A DNA stretch of 53,353 nucleotides from Clostridiales bacterium (lineage in GTDB: Bacteria > Bacillota > Clostridia > Oscillospirales > Acutalibacteraceae): positions 1-53,353 of the forward strand of contig JAAYSC010000003.1 of assembly GCA_012524025.1 (NCBI GenBank), read 5' to 3'. Position 1 is the stretch's first letter. Each line of letters opens with the position of its first letter. Below, piece by piece: positions 8,770 through 16,947 of the stretch. The notes beneath the pieces are model-generated. The model was not told the origin of the DNA. It saw only the letters and a program-made list of their open reading frames with translations, and did no database searches. The position numbers were made by a program, and so were the translations under genes.

Positions 8770-10722
8770 ATGTCAAGCCCAAAAGATCTAAAAAACATTT
8801 ACATGGTTCAAGTCAGCTATACCTACGGTGAGGACGACCTTTCCGTTTATTTACCCTATGCTTCAGGGCTTCTCATGGCTTATGCCTTAGAGGACGAAAC
8901 CGTCAGGGATAACTACAGGTCCGCAGGGTTTGTTTTCACAAGGGAAGATATTGATAAGGCTCTTGATCGATTGGAAGAGCCTTACTTGGTCGGTTTTTCA
9001 AACTATGTTTGGAACACCCGTTACAACATAGCTTTTGCCGCCCGCTTAAAAGAGAGATACCCTTCCTGCATAGTGGTTTTTGGCGGACACAATGTCAGCC
9101 CCAACGAGTCTTTTTTAGAACAACACCCACAAATTGATTTTTTAATCCATGGCGAAGGTGAAGAAGCTTTTTGCCGTTTATTGAAGGCTCTTTGCACCGA
9201 TAATAACTTTTCAAGCATAGCAAATCTCTCCTACAGATCCCCTTCCTCCCTCCTACCCGTAAGCACTCAACGAAAGCGAGTTGACCAAAGCTTAGAAAAC
9301 TACCCCTCCCCATATTTATCCGGCATTTTTGATAAACTTATGCAGGAAAACCCCCAATATGAATTTTGTGCAATTCTTGAAACCAGCCGCGATTGCCCCT
9401 TTTTGTGTGCCTTTTGTGACTGGGGGCAGTTAAGGGCCAAGACCAGGCGTTTTTCCAAACAACAAGTCTTGGATGAAATTGAATGGATGTCCGAAAATAA
9501 GATAGTCTATATATGGGGGGCAGACCCCAACTTCGGTATGTTTGATGATGACTTTGATTACGCTCAGAAAATAGTCGAAGCAAAAATCAAAAACGCTTAT
9601 CCGGAAATTTTAAGCGTTAACTATTCCAAAACCAGGGCCGATAATGTTTATAGGATAAACCTTTTATTAAATGAACATAAGTTAAGTCGAGGTATTCCCC
9701 TTTCATTCCAGAGCCTAAATAAAGAAGTTTTAAAAAATATTAATCGTGAAAACCTTACTTTGGATGCTTTTTCGAGCTTGATTTCAAAATATTACAATGC
9801 CGGAATCACTGCCTATTCCGAGCTAATCTTGGGCTTACCCGGTGAAAGCTATGAAAGTTTTTGTAAGGGAATAGGGCTTTTGTTGGAAGCCGGTCAACAC
9901 AAAACAATCAATGTCTATCCTTTCGAATTGTTGTGCAATTCAAGCTTGGGCAGCGAGGAAAGTATCAAGAAATTTTCAATAGAAAGTGTTTTGATTCCCT
10001 TCGCTCGCTTGCATTGTTCGCCGGAAAGCCAAGGCGTTACCGAATATTCGGAAATTGTTGTTTCAACCTATTCCATGAATCGGGATATGTGGAAACGCTC
10101 TTCTCACTTTGCCAACCTTGTGCAATGCTTTCATAACTTCGGCCTTTTGCGTTGTTTTGCTATTTATCTTTATTATGAAAAGAACTTGGCCTATGAAGAT
10201 TTTTATATGTCTTTTCAAACCTTTATGGAACAAACCCCCAAAAGTGTCAGTGGGCATTTTTATAAAATCGTAGATGCCCTTTATGACAAAGCTATGTTGG
10301 GTCAGTCGGGCTTACATTATCTGGACCCCGCTTTCGGTAACATTGTTTGGTCCTTTTCAGAAGCTATGTATCTTAATTCTGTTTATAATTTTGATAACTT
10401 CTTTGAAGAGGCGGAGACCTTCCTATCAAGCTTTGAAATAGACCGGGAAATCTTTGAAGACTTACTAAATTTTCAAAAAGCTCTTATTAAGAGACCGTCG
10501 ATAGAACATAAAGAAATTAGATTATCCCATGACCTTTATTCATATTTTGATAAAATCTATTCAAGAGATAAAACCGACTTAAAAAAGTGCCATAATATCA
10601 CAAGCCTTACCGACGACAGGCCACAAAGCAATTGGGTGGATTATGCCAGGGTCAATGTCTGGTGGGGCAGAAACGAAAACAGAAATATAATGTCTGACAT
10701 AAAGGTTCGTTATATAAATTAA
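8770..10722 (+). CDS. B12-binding-type radical SAM enzyme, paralog 5 of 5
   Basis: 650 aa from ATG 8770, chosen because GAAAGGG at 8755-8761 sits at ideal spacing; an in-frame TTG at 8743 would add nine residues. The cobalamin-type domain has YVWN (W81), GGH at 106-108 and HGEGEE. Cluster cysteines are C209, C213 and C216, but the residue before the first is Asp (SRDC) where copies 1-4 have NRGC. ADANFG is changed to ADPNFG and YAKN to YSKT. LGLPGESYESF and the C-terminal DYARVNVWWGRN are kept. It is the most divergent copy at the active-site motifs and the last of the array, 17 bases before the first sugar gene. Confidence 0.84.
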   Translation: MSSPKDLKNIYMVQVSYTYGEDDLSVYLPYASGLLMAYALEDETVRDNYRSAGFVFTREDIDKALDRLEEPYLVGFSNYVWNTRYNIAFAARLKERYPSCIVVFGGHNVSPNESFLEQHPQIDFLIHGEGEEAFCRLLKALCTDNNFSSIANLSYRSPSSLLPVSTQRKRVDQSLENYPSPYLSGIFDKLMQENPQYEFCAILETSRDCPFLCAFCDWGQLRAKTRRFSKQQVLDEIEWMSENKIVYIWGADPNFGMFDDDFDYAQKIVEAKIKNAYPEILSVNYSKTRADNVYRINLLLNEHKLSRGIPLSFQSLNKEVLKNINRENLTLDAFSSLISKYYNAGITAYSELILGLPGESYESFCKGIGLLLEAGQHKTINVYPFELLCNSSLGSEESIKKFSIESVLIPFARLHCSPESQGVTEYSEIVVSTYSMNRDMWKRSSHFANLVQCFHNFGLLRCFAIYLYYEKNLAYEDFYMSFQTFMEQTPKSVSGHFYKIVDALYDKAMLGQSGLHYLDPAFGNIVWSFSEAMYLNSVYNFDNFFEEAETFLSSFEIDREIFEDLLNFQKALIKRPSIEHKEIRLSHDLYSYFDKIYSRDKTDLKKCHNITSLTDDRPQSNWVDYARVNVWWGRNENRNIMSDIKVRYIN

Positions 10723-10739
10723 GAAAAGAGCAGATTTTC

Positions 10740-11627
10740 ATGTATGTAATCCTTGGCGCAAACGGCTTTTTAGGCTCCTATATCATCGAAAAAATTCTGA
10801 GTCAAACCGTTGACTCGGTCATAGCCGTCACGCGAAAGGAAGTTAGCTTTAAAACTTCTGACAGAATAATTTCTTTCCCCTGTGATATAAGCCGGCCTAG
10901 TCAGATTGATGCCTTGGCTGAAAAAATCAAACCCTACGGCAAGTGCAAGTTTATTGATTTAGCCTTTTGGCATAATATTGACAGTTTGGCCCAAAACGAA
11001 AACGAGGCTTGGCAGACCAATATAACAGCGCTTTCCTACTTGTTGAATTCTATTGAAGACTTTGAGTGTTTCTTTTTCGCCTCGACCGACTGTGTTTACG
11101 GCGAGGGCGACGAAGGTCGGGCTTTTAGGGAAGACAGCCCCTTAAAACCTATCAGCCGCTACGGCGTCCACAAGGCTCTGGCCGAATGCTTGGTAGAGGC
11201 CAAGGGTGGCAAAAGTTTTCGCTTGCCCTATATGTTCGGCCCTTCAAAAGCTGCCGAAAAAAAGCATTTTTATGATGTGATTCTTGAAAATTTAAAGTCC
11301 GGCAAGGTAAGCGAACTCTTCCATGACCAGTATAGGAGCAGCTTGGATTTTGACAGGGTTGCCTCTCTTTTGGTTTTTATGGCCGAGAATTTTACTAATT
11401 TAAACTTGCCCGGTGTTTTAAATCTTTGCGGGGATGAAAGCCTTTCCAAATATGATTTGGGGCTTTTGCTTGCGGAAAAATATGGTTTGCCCAAGGAGCT
11501 TCTTGAGCCCGTGTCCGCCTCTTCCTTTAAGGCCGGGCCGGGGGCTACCAGAGCCTTTCAGGGGGCTATGGACAATACCAAGCTTAAGGAACTTTTGGAC
11601 CTTGATGAGCTAAAAATAAATCTTTAA
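10740..11627 (+). CDS. NAD(P)-dependent sugar epimerase/reductase (extended SDR family)
   Basis: 295 aa. The dinucleotide-binding motif GANGFLG is at residues 6-12, and the catalytic pair is Y141 and K145 (SRYGVHK). The serine/threonine site reads FASTDCVYG. Sugar 4,6-dehydratases have TDE here; this protein has TDC, so a dehydratase role is unlikely, and an RmlD-like 4-reductase or an epimerase is more plausible. It follows the radical SAM array and precedes the heptose nucleotidyltransferase by 14 bases, so it probably acts on the nucleotide-activated heptose or on a product of the radical enzymes. The exact reaction cannot be assigned. Confidence 0.8.
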   Translation: MYVILGANGFLGSYIIEKILSQTVDSVIAVTRKEVSFKTSDRIISFPCDISRPSQIDALAEKIKPYGKCKFIDLAFWHNIDSLAQNENEAWQTNITALSYLLNSIEDFECFFFASTDCVYGEGDEGRAFREDSPLKPISRYGVHKALAECLVEAKGGKSFRLPYMFGPSKAAEKKHFYDVILENLKSGKVSELFHDQYRSSLDFDRVASLLVFMAENFTNLNLPGVLNLCGDESLSKYDLGLLLAEKYGLPKELLEPVSASSFKAGPGATRAFQGAMDNTKLKELLDLDELKINL

Positions 11628-11641
11628 TTTGGAGGTAGGCT

Positions 11642-12919
11642 GTGAAAGTAATAATTATGGCCGGCGGCAAGGGTAGCCGCATAGCCTCCGTCAGCGGTGA
11701 AAAGCCCAAAAGCCTTCTGAAAATCGGCGGCAAGAGCATTTTGGAACATCAAATAGAAAACCTTAAGGCATCCGGCTTTCGTGACTTTACGCTTGTTATC
11801 GGCCATTTGGGTAAACAAATCGAAAAACATTTGGGTGACGGCAGCAGATTAGGCATTAGGGTAAACTATTATCGTGAAGACTCCCCCTTGGGCACGGCCG
11901 GTGCCTTGGTGGCTCTGAAGGATGAGCTCAAAGAAGACTTTTTACTCATAAACGGTGATATCCTTTTTGATGTAGACTTCAAGCCATTTGTTGATTTTCA
12001 TTTTAAAAAAAAGGCCTTGGCCAGCCTCTTCACCCACCCCAATGACCACCCCTTTGACAGTGAGATTGTCGTAAGCGATAAAAATGACCTTGTTACTGAC
12101 TGGCTTAAAAAAGATCAAAACCGCTATGCCTGTAAAAACCGTGTTAATGCCGGGCTCCACCTTCTTTCACCCCGAGTTTTAGATTCTTTTTCTCAAGTAA
12201 AACCTTTAAACTTGGACAGGGACCTTCTGCGCCCTTTACTTGACACGGGGCGTGTTTACGCCTACAATTCAATCGAATATGTAAAAGATATGGGTACACC
12301 CCAAAGGTACGAGGAAGTTAAGCAAGATTTTTTTGCGGGCAGGCTTGCTCAAAGGCGTTTAGGCGTGAAAAAACGAGCTATTTTCCTTGATAGGGACGGT
12401 ACCCTTAACATACACAAGGGCTTTATCAAGCGAGCCGAGGACTTGGAACTTTTACCCGGTGCCGGTGATGCGGTAGCCAAGATTAACCGCGCGGGTTACC
12501 TAACTGTTTTAATAACAAACCAAGCCGTTATCGCGCGTGGCGACTGCAGCTTGGAAGAGTTGGAGCGCATTCACGGGCGGCTTGAATGCCTCTTGGGCCA
12601 AGACGGTGCTTTTTTGGATGCTCTATACTTTTGCCCCCATCATCCGGATGCTGGCTTTCCCGGTGAAAGGCCGGAATACAAATTTGATTGCCAATGCCGC
12701 AAACCCAAGCCCGGCATGCTGCTTGAGGCAGCCGATGATTTAAACATTGACCTTGCCGCCTCCTATATGGTGGGTGACAGTTTTAGGGATGTGGAAGCCG
12801 GGCTTGCGGCGGGTTGTAAAACAGCATATCTATCGGCCGACGGTGAGGCCGCCGGGGGTTTAAATACTCCCGTTTATAAAAGTCTACATGATTTCGTCAA
12901 TAAAAATATAAGGCCTTAA
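11642..12919 (+). CDS. Fused heptose-1-phosphate nucleotidyltransferase / heptose bisphosphate phosphatase (HddC-GmhB type)
   Basis: 425 aa from a GTG start with a perfect GGAGGT at 11631-11636. Residues 1-235 are a sugar-1-phosphate nucleotidyltransferase: the N-terminal MAGGKGSR loop, KPKSL lysine and NGD metal site are visible. Residues 245-425 are a HAD phosphatase of the GmhB type: nucleophile D250 in FLDRDGTLN, a zinc-binding CPHHP and CxCRKP pair, and a late VGDSFRD motif. In the known GDP-D-glycero-D-manno-heptose pathway GmhB removes the 7-phosphate and HddC makes the GDP-sugar, so the fusion joins consecutive steps. hddA follows directly, supporting this reading. A nucleotide other than GDP, or a hexose substrate, cannot be excluded from sequence alone. 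Confidence 0.87.
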   Translation: MKVIIMAGGKGSRIASVSGEKPKSLLKIGGKSILEHQIENLKASGFRDFTLVIGHLGKQIEKHLGDGSRLGIRVNYYREDSPLGTAGALVALKDELKEDFLLINGDILFDVDFKPFVDFHFKKKALASLFTHPNDHPFDSEIVVSDKNDLVTDWLKKDQNRYACKNRVNAGLHLLSPRVLDSFSQVKPLNLDRDLLRPLLDTGRVYAYNSIEYVKDMGTPQRYEEVKQDFFAGRLAQRRLGVKKRAIFLDRDGTLNIHKGFIKRAEDLELLPGAGDAVAKINRAGYLTVLITNQAVIARGDCSLEELERIHGRLECLLGQDGAFLDALYFCPHHPDAGFPGERPEYKFDCQCRKPKPGMLLEAADDLNIDLAASYMVGDSFRDVEAGLAAGCKTAYLSADGEAAGGLNTPVYKSLHDFVNKNIRP

Positions 12920-12929
12920 GGGGGCTTCA

Positions 12930-13919
12930 ATGCTAATTTCTCGAACTCCTTTCAGAATATCTTTTTTCGGCGGCGGCACGGATTTTGAAGATTATTTCAA
13001 AATCCACGGCGGTGCTGTTTTGTCAACAACCATTGACAAATATTGCTACATAACCTGGCGACGCCTCCCGGCTCTTTTTGATTATAAAAATCAATTTTCT
13101 TATTCTAAAATCGAGCGTTTCAACCGGCCCGACGAAGTGGAACACCCGGTCATTCGCGAAGCCTTCAAGCATTATAAGATTGACAGGGTGCAAATTGCTT
13201 ATGACGCCGACCTACCCGCTCGCTCGGGTCTTGGGGCCAGCTCTTCTTTTTCGGTGGGCCTCATCAACAGCTATTATCACTACATGGGTAAAAACCCCGA
13301 TAAGATGACCCTGGCTAAAGAAGCCATCCATTTAGAACGAGTGCTCTGCCGTGAAGCGGGCGGCGTGCAAGATCAGTTGGCCGCTGCCTTCGGCGGGCTC
13401 AACAAGATGACCTTCGGTCCCGAGGGCTACGAAGTAAAGCAAGTTGACATAAATCCCGATCGTAAAAAAAGCTTAAACCAAAATCTTATGCTTTTCTTTA
13501 CGGGTTTTACCAGGTTGTCGGACGAAATTGCCCGAGACCAAAACCGGAAGATTCCCCAAAGATTAAGCCAAATCGACCATATGAAATCTCTGGTGGGCAA
13601 GGCAGAAGAAATCCTTGTCGGCCAAGGCGACCTTTCCGAGTTTGGGGCTCTGCTCAATAAAACTTGGGAACTCAAGAGAACTCTTTCAGAAAAAATCACT
13701 ACCGACTACATTGATGTGGCCTATAAAAAAGCCTTAAATGCAGGGGCAGTGGGCGGAAAATTGTTGGGTGCGGGCGGCGGAGGCTTCCTTCTTTTTTATG
13801 TTGAACCCGATGCCCGGGAAAAGGTAATATCGGCCCTGCCGGAATTTTATCATATACCTTTCGGTTTCGAAAATGACGGCAGCAAAATCATTTATGAAGG
13901 GGATAGTCACTGTGAATAA
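12930..13919 (+). CDS. hddA: GHMP kinase, D-glycero-D-manno-heptose 7-phosphate kinase-like
   Basis: 329 aa. The N-terminus RISFFGGGTDFEDYF is the hallmark of the HddA branch of GHMP kinases, and the ATP loop is SGLGASSSFSVG. A C-terminal GGKLLGAGGGGF loop completes the fold. HddA phosphorylates heptose 7-phosphate at the anomeric carbon, giving the bisphosphate substrate for the GmhB half of the preceding fusion protein. It starts 10 bases after that gene and overlaps the next by 8 bases. The isomerase for the first step (gmhA) is absent from the window, so the heptose 7-phosphate must come from a gene elsewhere. Confidence 0.87.
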   Translation: MLISRTPFRISFFGGGTDFEDYFKIHGGAVLSTTIDKYCYITWRRLPALFDYKNQFSYSKIERFNRPDEVEHPVIREAFKHYKIDRVQIAYDADLPARSGLGASSSFSVGLINSYYHYMGKNPDKMTLAKEAIHLERVLCREAGGVQDQLAAAFGGLNKMTFGPEGYEVKQVDINPDRKKSLNQNLMLFFTGFTRLSDEIARDQNRKIPQRLSQIDHMKSLVGKAEEILVGQGDLSEFGALLNKTWELKRTLSEKITTDYIDVAYKKALNAGAVGGKLLGAGGGGFLLFYVEPDAREKVISALPEFYHIPFGFENDGSKIIYEGDSHCE

Positions 13920-14847
13920 GGTTTTAGTCACCGGCGGTGCCGGCTATATAGGTGCCTTGCTTGTCCCCAAACTGCTTGCAAAGGGTTATGAGGTTAGTGT
14001 GCTTGATAATTTTTATTACAGGCAAGCCCCTCTCTTGGATTCTTGCGCCCATCCCAATTTTTCGATTGTACGCGGTGATGTGCGCGACGAAAGCACACTC
14101 AAGGCCGCCCTTTGCGGTGTCAATTACATTATACCCTTGGCCGCGCTGGTGGGCTTCCCCCTTTGCGATGCGGACAAAACGGCCGCCAAAAGCACCAACC
14201 TTGCCGCAATTGAACTTTTATTGAATTTGCGGGAAGATTCGCAAAAAATAATATTTCCTTGCACAAACAGCGGTTACGGTACCGGTATGGGTGAGGCTTT
14301 GTGTAGCGAAGACACCCCCCTGCGCCCCCTTTCACTTTACGGGCAAACCAAGGTTCTGGCAGAAAAAGCCGTGCTTGAAGCCGGCAATTCCTTAAGCTTT
14401 CGTTTTGCCACACTTTTTGGAGCTTCCCCCCGCATGCGTACGGATCTGCTGGTAAACGACTTTGTCTACCGGGCTGTTTTTGACAGCTCTCTGATTGTTT
14501 TTGAGGGTAACTTCAAGCGCAACTTTCTCCATGTTCGTGACGCTGCCAATGCTTTTATTTTTGCTCTTGAAAACTTTGAAAAAATGCAAGGGCGGGCATA
14601 TAACTGCGGCCTGTCCTGCGCTAATTTGTCAAAATTAGAGCTATGCGCAAAAATAAAAGAACATCTCCCCTCTTTTACCTATCTGGAAGCGCCCATCGGT
14701 AAGGACCCGGACAAGCGCGATTATATCGTTTCAAACGAAAGGCTTGAATCCATGGGTTGGAAGGCAAATTACAGCTTGGACGACGGTATAAGGGAACTTA
14801 TTAAAGCTTATGCCATAGTAAAAAACAACTGCTATTCAAACATTTGA
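13912..14847 (+). CDS. NAD-dependent nucleotide-sugar epimerase (extended SDR family)
   Basis: 311 aa from GTG 13912, inside the end of hddA and preceded by AAGGGG at 13897-13902; a start at 13873 would prefix 13 residues not typical of the fold. GGAGYIG at residues 8-14 binds NAD, and the catalytic pair is Y143 and K147 (SLYGQTK). The active-site threonine region reads FPCTNSGYG, without the Asp-Glu pair of 4,6-dehydratases, so epimerisation (UDP-glucose 4-epimerase-like) is more likely. It is coupled to hddA by overlap and followed by a cupin, so it probably changes a stereocentre of the activated heptose. Specificity is unknown. Confidence 0.82.
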   Translation: MNKVLVTGGAGYIGALLVPKLLAKGYEVSVLDNFYYRQAPLLDSCAHPNFSIVRGDVRDESTLKAALCGVNYIIPLAALVGFPLCDADKTAAKSTNLAAIELLLNLREDSQKIIFPCTNSGYGTGMGEALCSEDTPLRPLSLYGQTKVLAEKAVLEAGNSLSFRFATLFGASPRMRTDLLVNDFVYRAVFDSSLIVFEGNFKRNFLHVRDAANAFIFALENFEKMQGRAYNCGLSCANLSKLELCAKIKEHLPSFTYLEAPIGKDPDKRDYIVSNERLESMGWKANYSLDDGIRELIKAYAIVKNNCYSNI

Positions 14848-14860
14848 CAGTAGGGTTTCT

Positions 14861-15232
14861 ATGATTGAAATTTTAGAGCCGAATTTTATATTTGCCGATG
14901 ACCGCGGCAAACTTATTCAGCTTGTACGCGAAGGCTACAAGCAGATTAATGTCGTCCACTCCAAGGCCGGGGCCTTGCGTGGCGGGCACAGCCATAATTT
15001 TAATAAAGAAGCTTTTTATATAATTGAAGGTTCCCTAACCCTAAAACTCAACCAAGACGGGAAAAAAGAAGAATACTCTTTTTCGGCGGGCGACATGTTT
15101 GCCATAAAACCCGGTGTCATACACAGCTTCAATTTTTTGACGGATACCTTGCTTGTGGGCATGTATGACAAGGGTGTGGAAATGGAAGACGGCAGTAAGG
15201 ATATTTTGCCTCAAGGCGACGAAAGGCCCTAA
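14861..15232 (+). CDS. Cupin-fold protein, sugar epimerase/isomerase-like
   Basis: 123-aa single-domain cupin. The first cupin motif carries H43, H45 and E50 (GGHSHNFNKE) and the second has H88 (PGVIHSF), giving a complete metal- or substrate-binding set. The size resembles WxcM/FdtA-type sugar ketoisomerases and small RmlC-like epimerases rather than full RmlC. As last gene of the heptose cassette, 13 bases after an SDR, it may epimerise or isomerise a keto-sugar intermediate. No 4,6-dehydratase that would make such a ketone is seen in the window, so the substrate is an open question. Confidence 0.75.
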   Translation: MIEILEPNFIFADDRGKLIQLVREGYKQINVVHSKAGALRGGHSHNFNKEAFYIIEGSLTLKLNQDGKKEEYSFSAGDMFAIKPGVIHSFNFLTDTLLVGMYDKGVEMEDGSKDILPQGDERP

Positions 15233-15262
15233 AACAAAATAACATTTTAATTTTTTGCATAG

Positions 15263-15310
15263 AAATGCCCCTCCTGCCAATGGTATGAGGGGCATTTTCT
15301 TATTTTTTAG
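15263..15310 (+). terminator. Terminator closing the heptose/radical SAM operon
   Basis: A perfect 11-bp stem (15263-15273 with 15287-15297), a 13-base loop, then a T-rich tail to 15309. The tail runs into the stop region of the convergent serine hydrolase gene. Confidence 0.8.
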
Positions 15311-16907
15311 GTAGGGCATCTTTTTTATAAAGTCGCCCTTTAAGTGTAGGTTCCAATATCTTATGGGCGTTACTCATCAAGCCCTGCATGGCTCGAAGTG
15401 CCAATGCATTGTTTATGTATTCATCAACACTGCTTGAAAGTGCCATCATCATCTTGCGTGTTGTCGGGTAGCTGCCGAAAAACATTTCAACATCAAAGCC
15501 CTTAAAAACAAAGTCTATTCTTCGCTGGCAAATCGATTCCACCGGTCTCATCCAAAAAGACAGGGTCTTCTCATCTTGCCAGGCGGCCGTGCAGGCGGCT
15601 GTAAAATCCATACCCGCCAGGCGAATTTTGCTCAAGCGGGGCTTGCCGTCCATGCCGCAGCGAACAGTGTTTTTTTCTTCGCCTTCGGTCCAACCTATGA
15701 GGCATTCGTCGTCCAAAAAATCAAAGGATATTTCGTCAATATTCCCGGCCTTGTCGGCCGACATGTATACAATCGCAACCGGCAGCATGCTGAGCGGGAA
15801 ATTGATAGCCTCCAATAAGCGTTTGCGCCCGGTCAGGGCCACCCTGCCATTAATAACTTTTTCATAGCCGCTTCTTTCTTTGGCCGGCAAATCGGGTAGG
15901 GCCTTCAACTGTATATCATCCCAATCAAGAGCCTTGTCCTCATTATTTTCCGTGAAAGCCGCCGGGAAGTGATTCCAAACACAGTCCCTGAATTTTTGTT
16001 CTAAAATCTCGCTGGCAGTGATTGCAATAACTGCATCATAATCTTCAAATATAAAGGCAAATTGTGAAAACATGCCATCCATGCGGTAAGAATTTTCAAG
16101 GCTGTTTCGCCAAAAGCAAAGTCCGTAACCTACCGAACTGTCCTTGTCCAAACGGTTTGTTTCAACATGCTTTTTCCCCGCTTCTTGTGCCCATTCTTCG
16201 GGTATAACGCGCTGCCCTTCAAAAATACCGCCCTGTTTATAACAGAGGGCCAGTTTGGCCATTTCTTCGGTTGTGGCATAAAGCCCCCAGCCGCCCGCCG
16301 GGGTTCCGCCCGGGTCTGTTTCCCAGTAAGGGACCCTGCCATAGCCCAGGGGTTCATATAAGCGCGGGGTTAGGTATTGGCTCATATCCACACCGGCCAC
16401 CCTTTCCAAAGCCGCGCTCAACATATAAATATTATCGTTAATATACTTGAACGATGTGCCGGGCTCGGAAAGCCATTTTGACTGCATGAAATTTCTTATC
16501 CAGCGATCTTTGGTTCTGTCCGCCATGAGGGACTCGTCCTTGCCGGCTGTCATGGTAAGAAGATGGTAGATATTTAATTTTTCAAGGTTTTCGTCCGGCT
16601 CTTCGCTTTTATATTCGGGGAAGATGTCAATCAACCTTGTGTCAAGGCTCAAAAGCCCCTCATCAATCGCAAGGCCTATGGCGGTTGAGGTAAAACTTTT
16701 GCTTACCGAAAACATAACATGGGGAATATCCGGCCCGTAAGGTGGTGCCCAGCTTTCATAAACCACCTTGTCACCGCGCAAAATCATGATTGAATGTATT
16801 TCAATTTCTTTTTCTTCAAGTTCTTTCAAAAAAGCCGACAGACCTACCTTTGACAAGGCACTGTTTTCGACTTTTTTTAATCTTTTTAAGAAGGTCTTTT
16901 CTTTCAT
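15300..16907 (-). CDS. Serine hydrolase, class C beta-lactamase-like fold (copy A)
   Basis: 535 aa. The N-terminal ~330 residues are a penicillin-binding/beta-lactamase-type domain: SxxK at S67-K70 (SVSK), a Y-I-N motif in KYINDN and a GGWGLYAT segment. The C-terminal ~200 residues form a separate beta-rich domain of unknown function. No signal peptide is visible, so a cytoplasmic esterase or peptidase role is as likely as a cell-wall role; nothing points to antibiotic resistance. It closely resembles copy B (17734-19326), and the two flank a YhhN-family gene on the same strand, so they are probably duplicates in one operon. RBS GGGAAG lies upstream of ATG 16907. Confidence 0.85.
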   Translation of the reverse strand: MKEKTFLKRLKKVENSALSKVGLSAFLKELEEKEIEIHSIMILRGDKVVYESWAPPYGPDIPHVMFSVSKSFTSTAIGLAIDEGLLSLDTRLIDIFPEYKSEEPDENLEKLNIYHLLTMTAGKDESLMADRTKDRWIRNFMQSKWLSEPGTSFKYINDNIYMLSAALERVAGVDMSQYLTPRLYEPLGYGRVPYWETDPGGTPAGGWGLYATTEEMAKLALCYKQGGIFEGQRVIPEEWAQEAGKKHVETNRLDKDSSVGYGLCFWRNSLENSYRMDGMFSQFAFIFEDYDAVIAITASEILEQKFRDCVWNHFPAAFTENNEDKALDWDDIQLKALPDLPAKERSGYEKVINGRVALTGRKRLLEAINFPLSMLPVAIVYMSADKAGNIDEISFDFLDDECLIGWTEGEEKNTVRCGMDGKPRLSKIRLAGMDFTAACTAAWQDEKTLSFWMRPVESICQRRIDFVFKGFDVEMFFGSYPTTRKMMMALSSSVDEYINNALALRAMQGLMSNAHKILEPTLKGRLYKKDALPKK

Positions 16908-16947
16908 GTCTGCATCTTCCCTTCCCGACGGTTTTAAGTGTGTTTAC

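Noticed and set aside
971-10722. A RiPP pathway with radical SAM maturases
   Set aside because: No precursor peptide, leader-binding domain or peptidase is visible; the neighbours are sugar genes.
10740-14847. Calling either SDR a nucleotide-sugar 4,6-dehydratase
   Set aside because: Neither has the Thr-Asp-Glu active-site triad (TDC and TNS instead).
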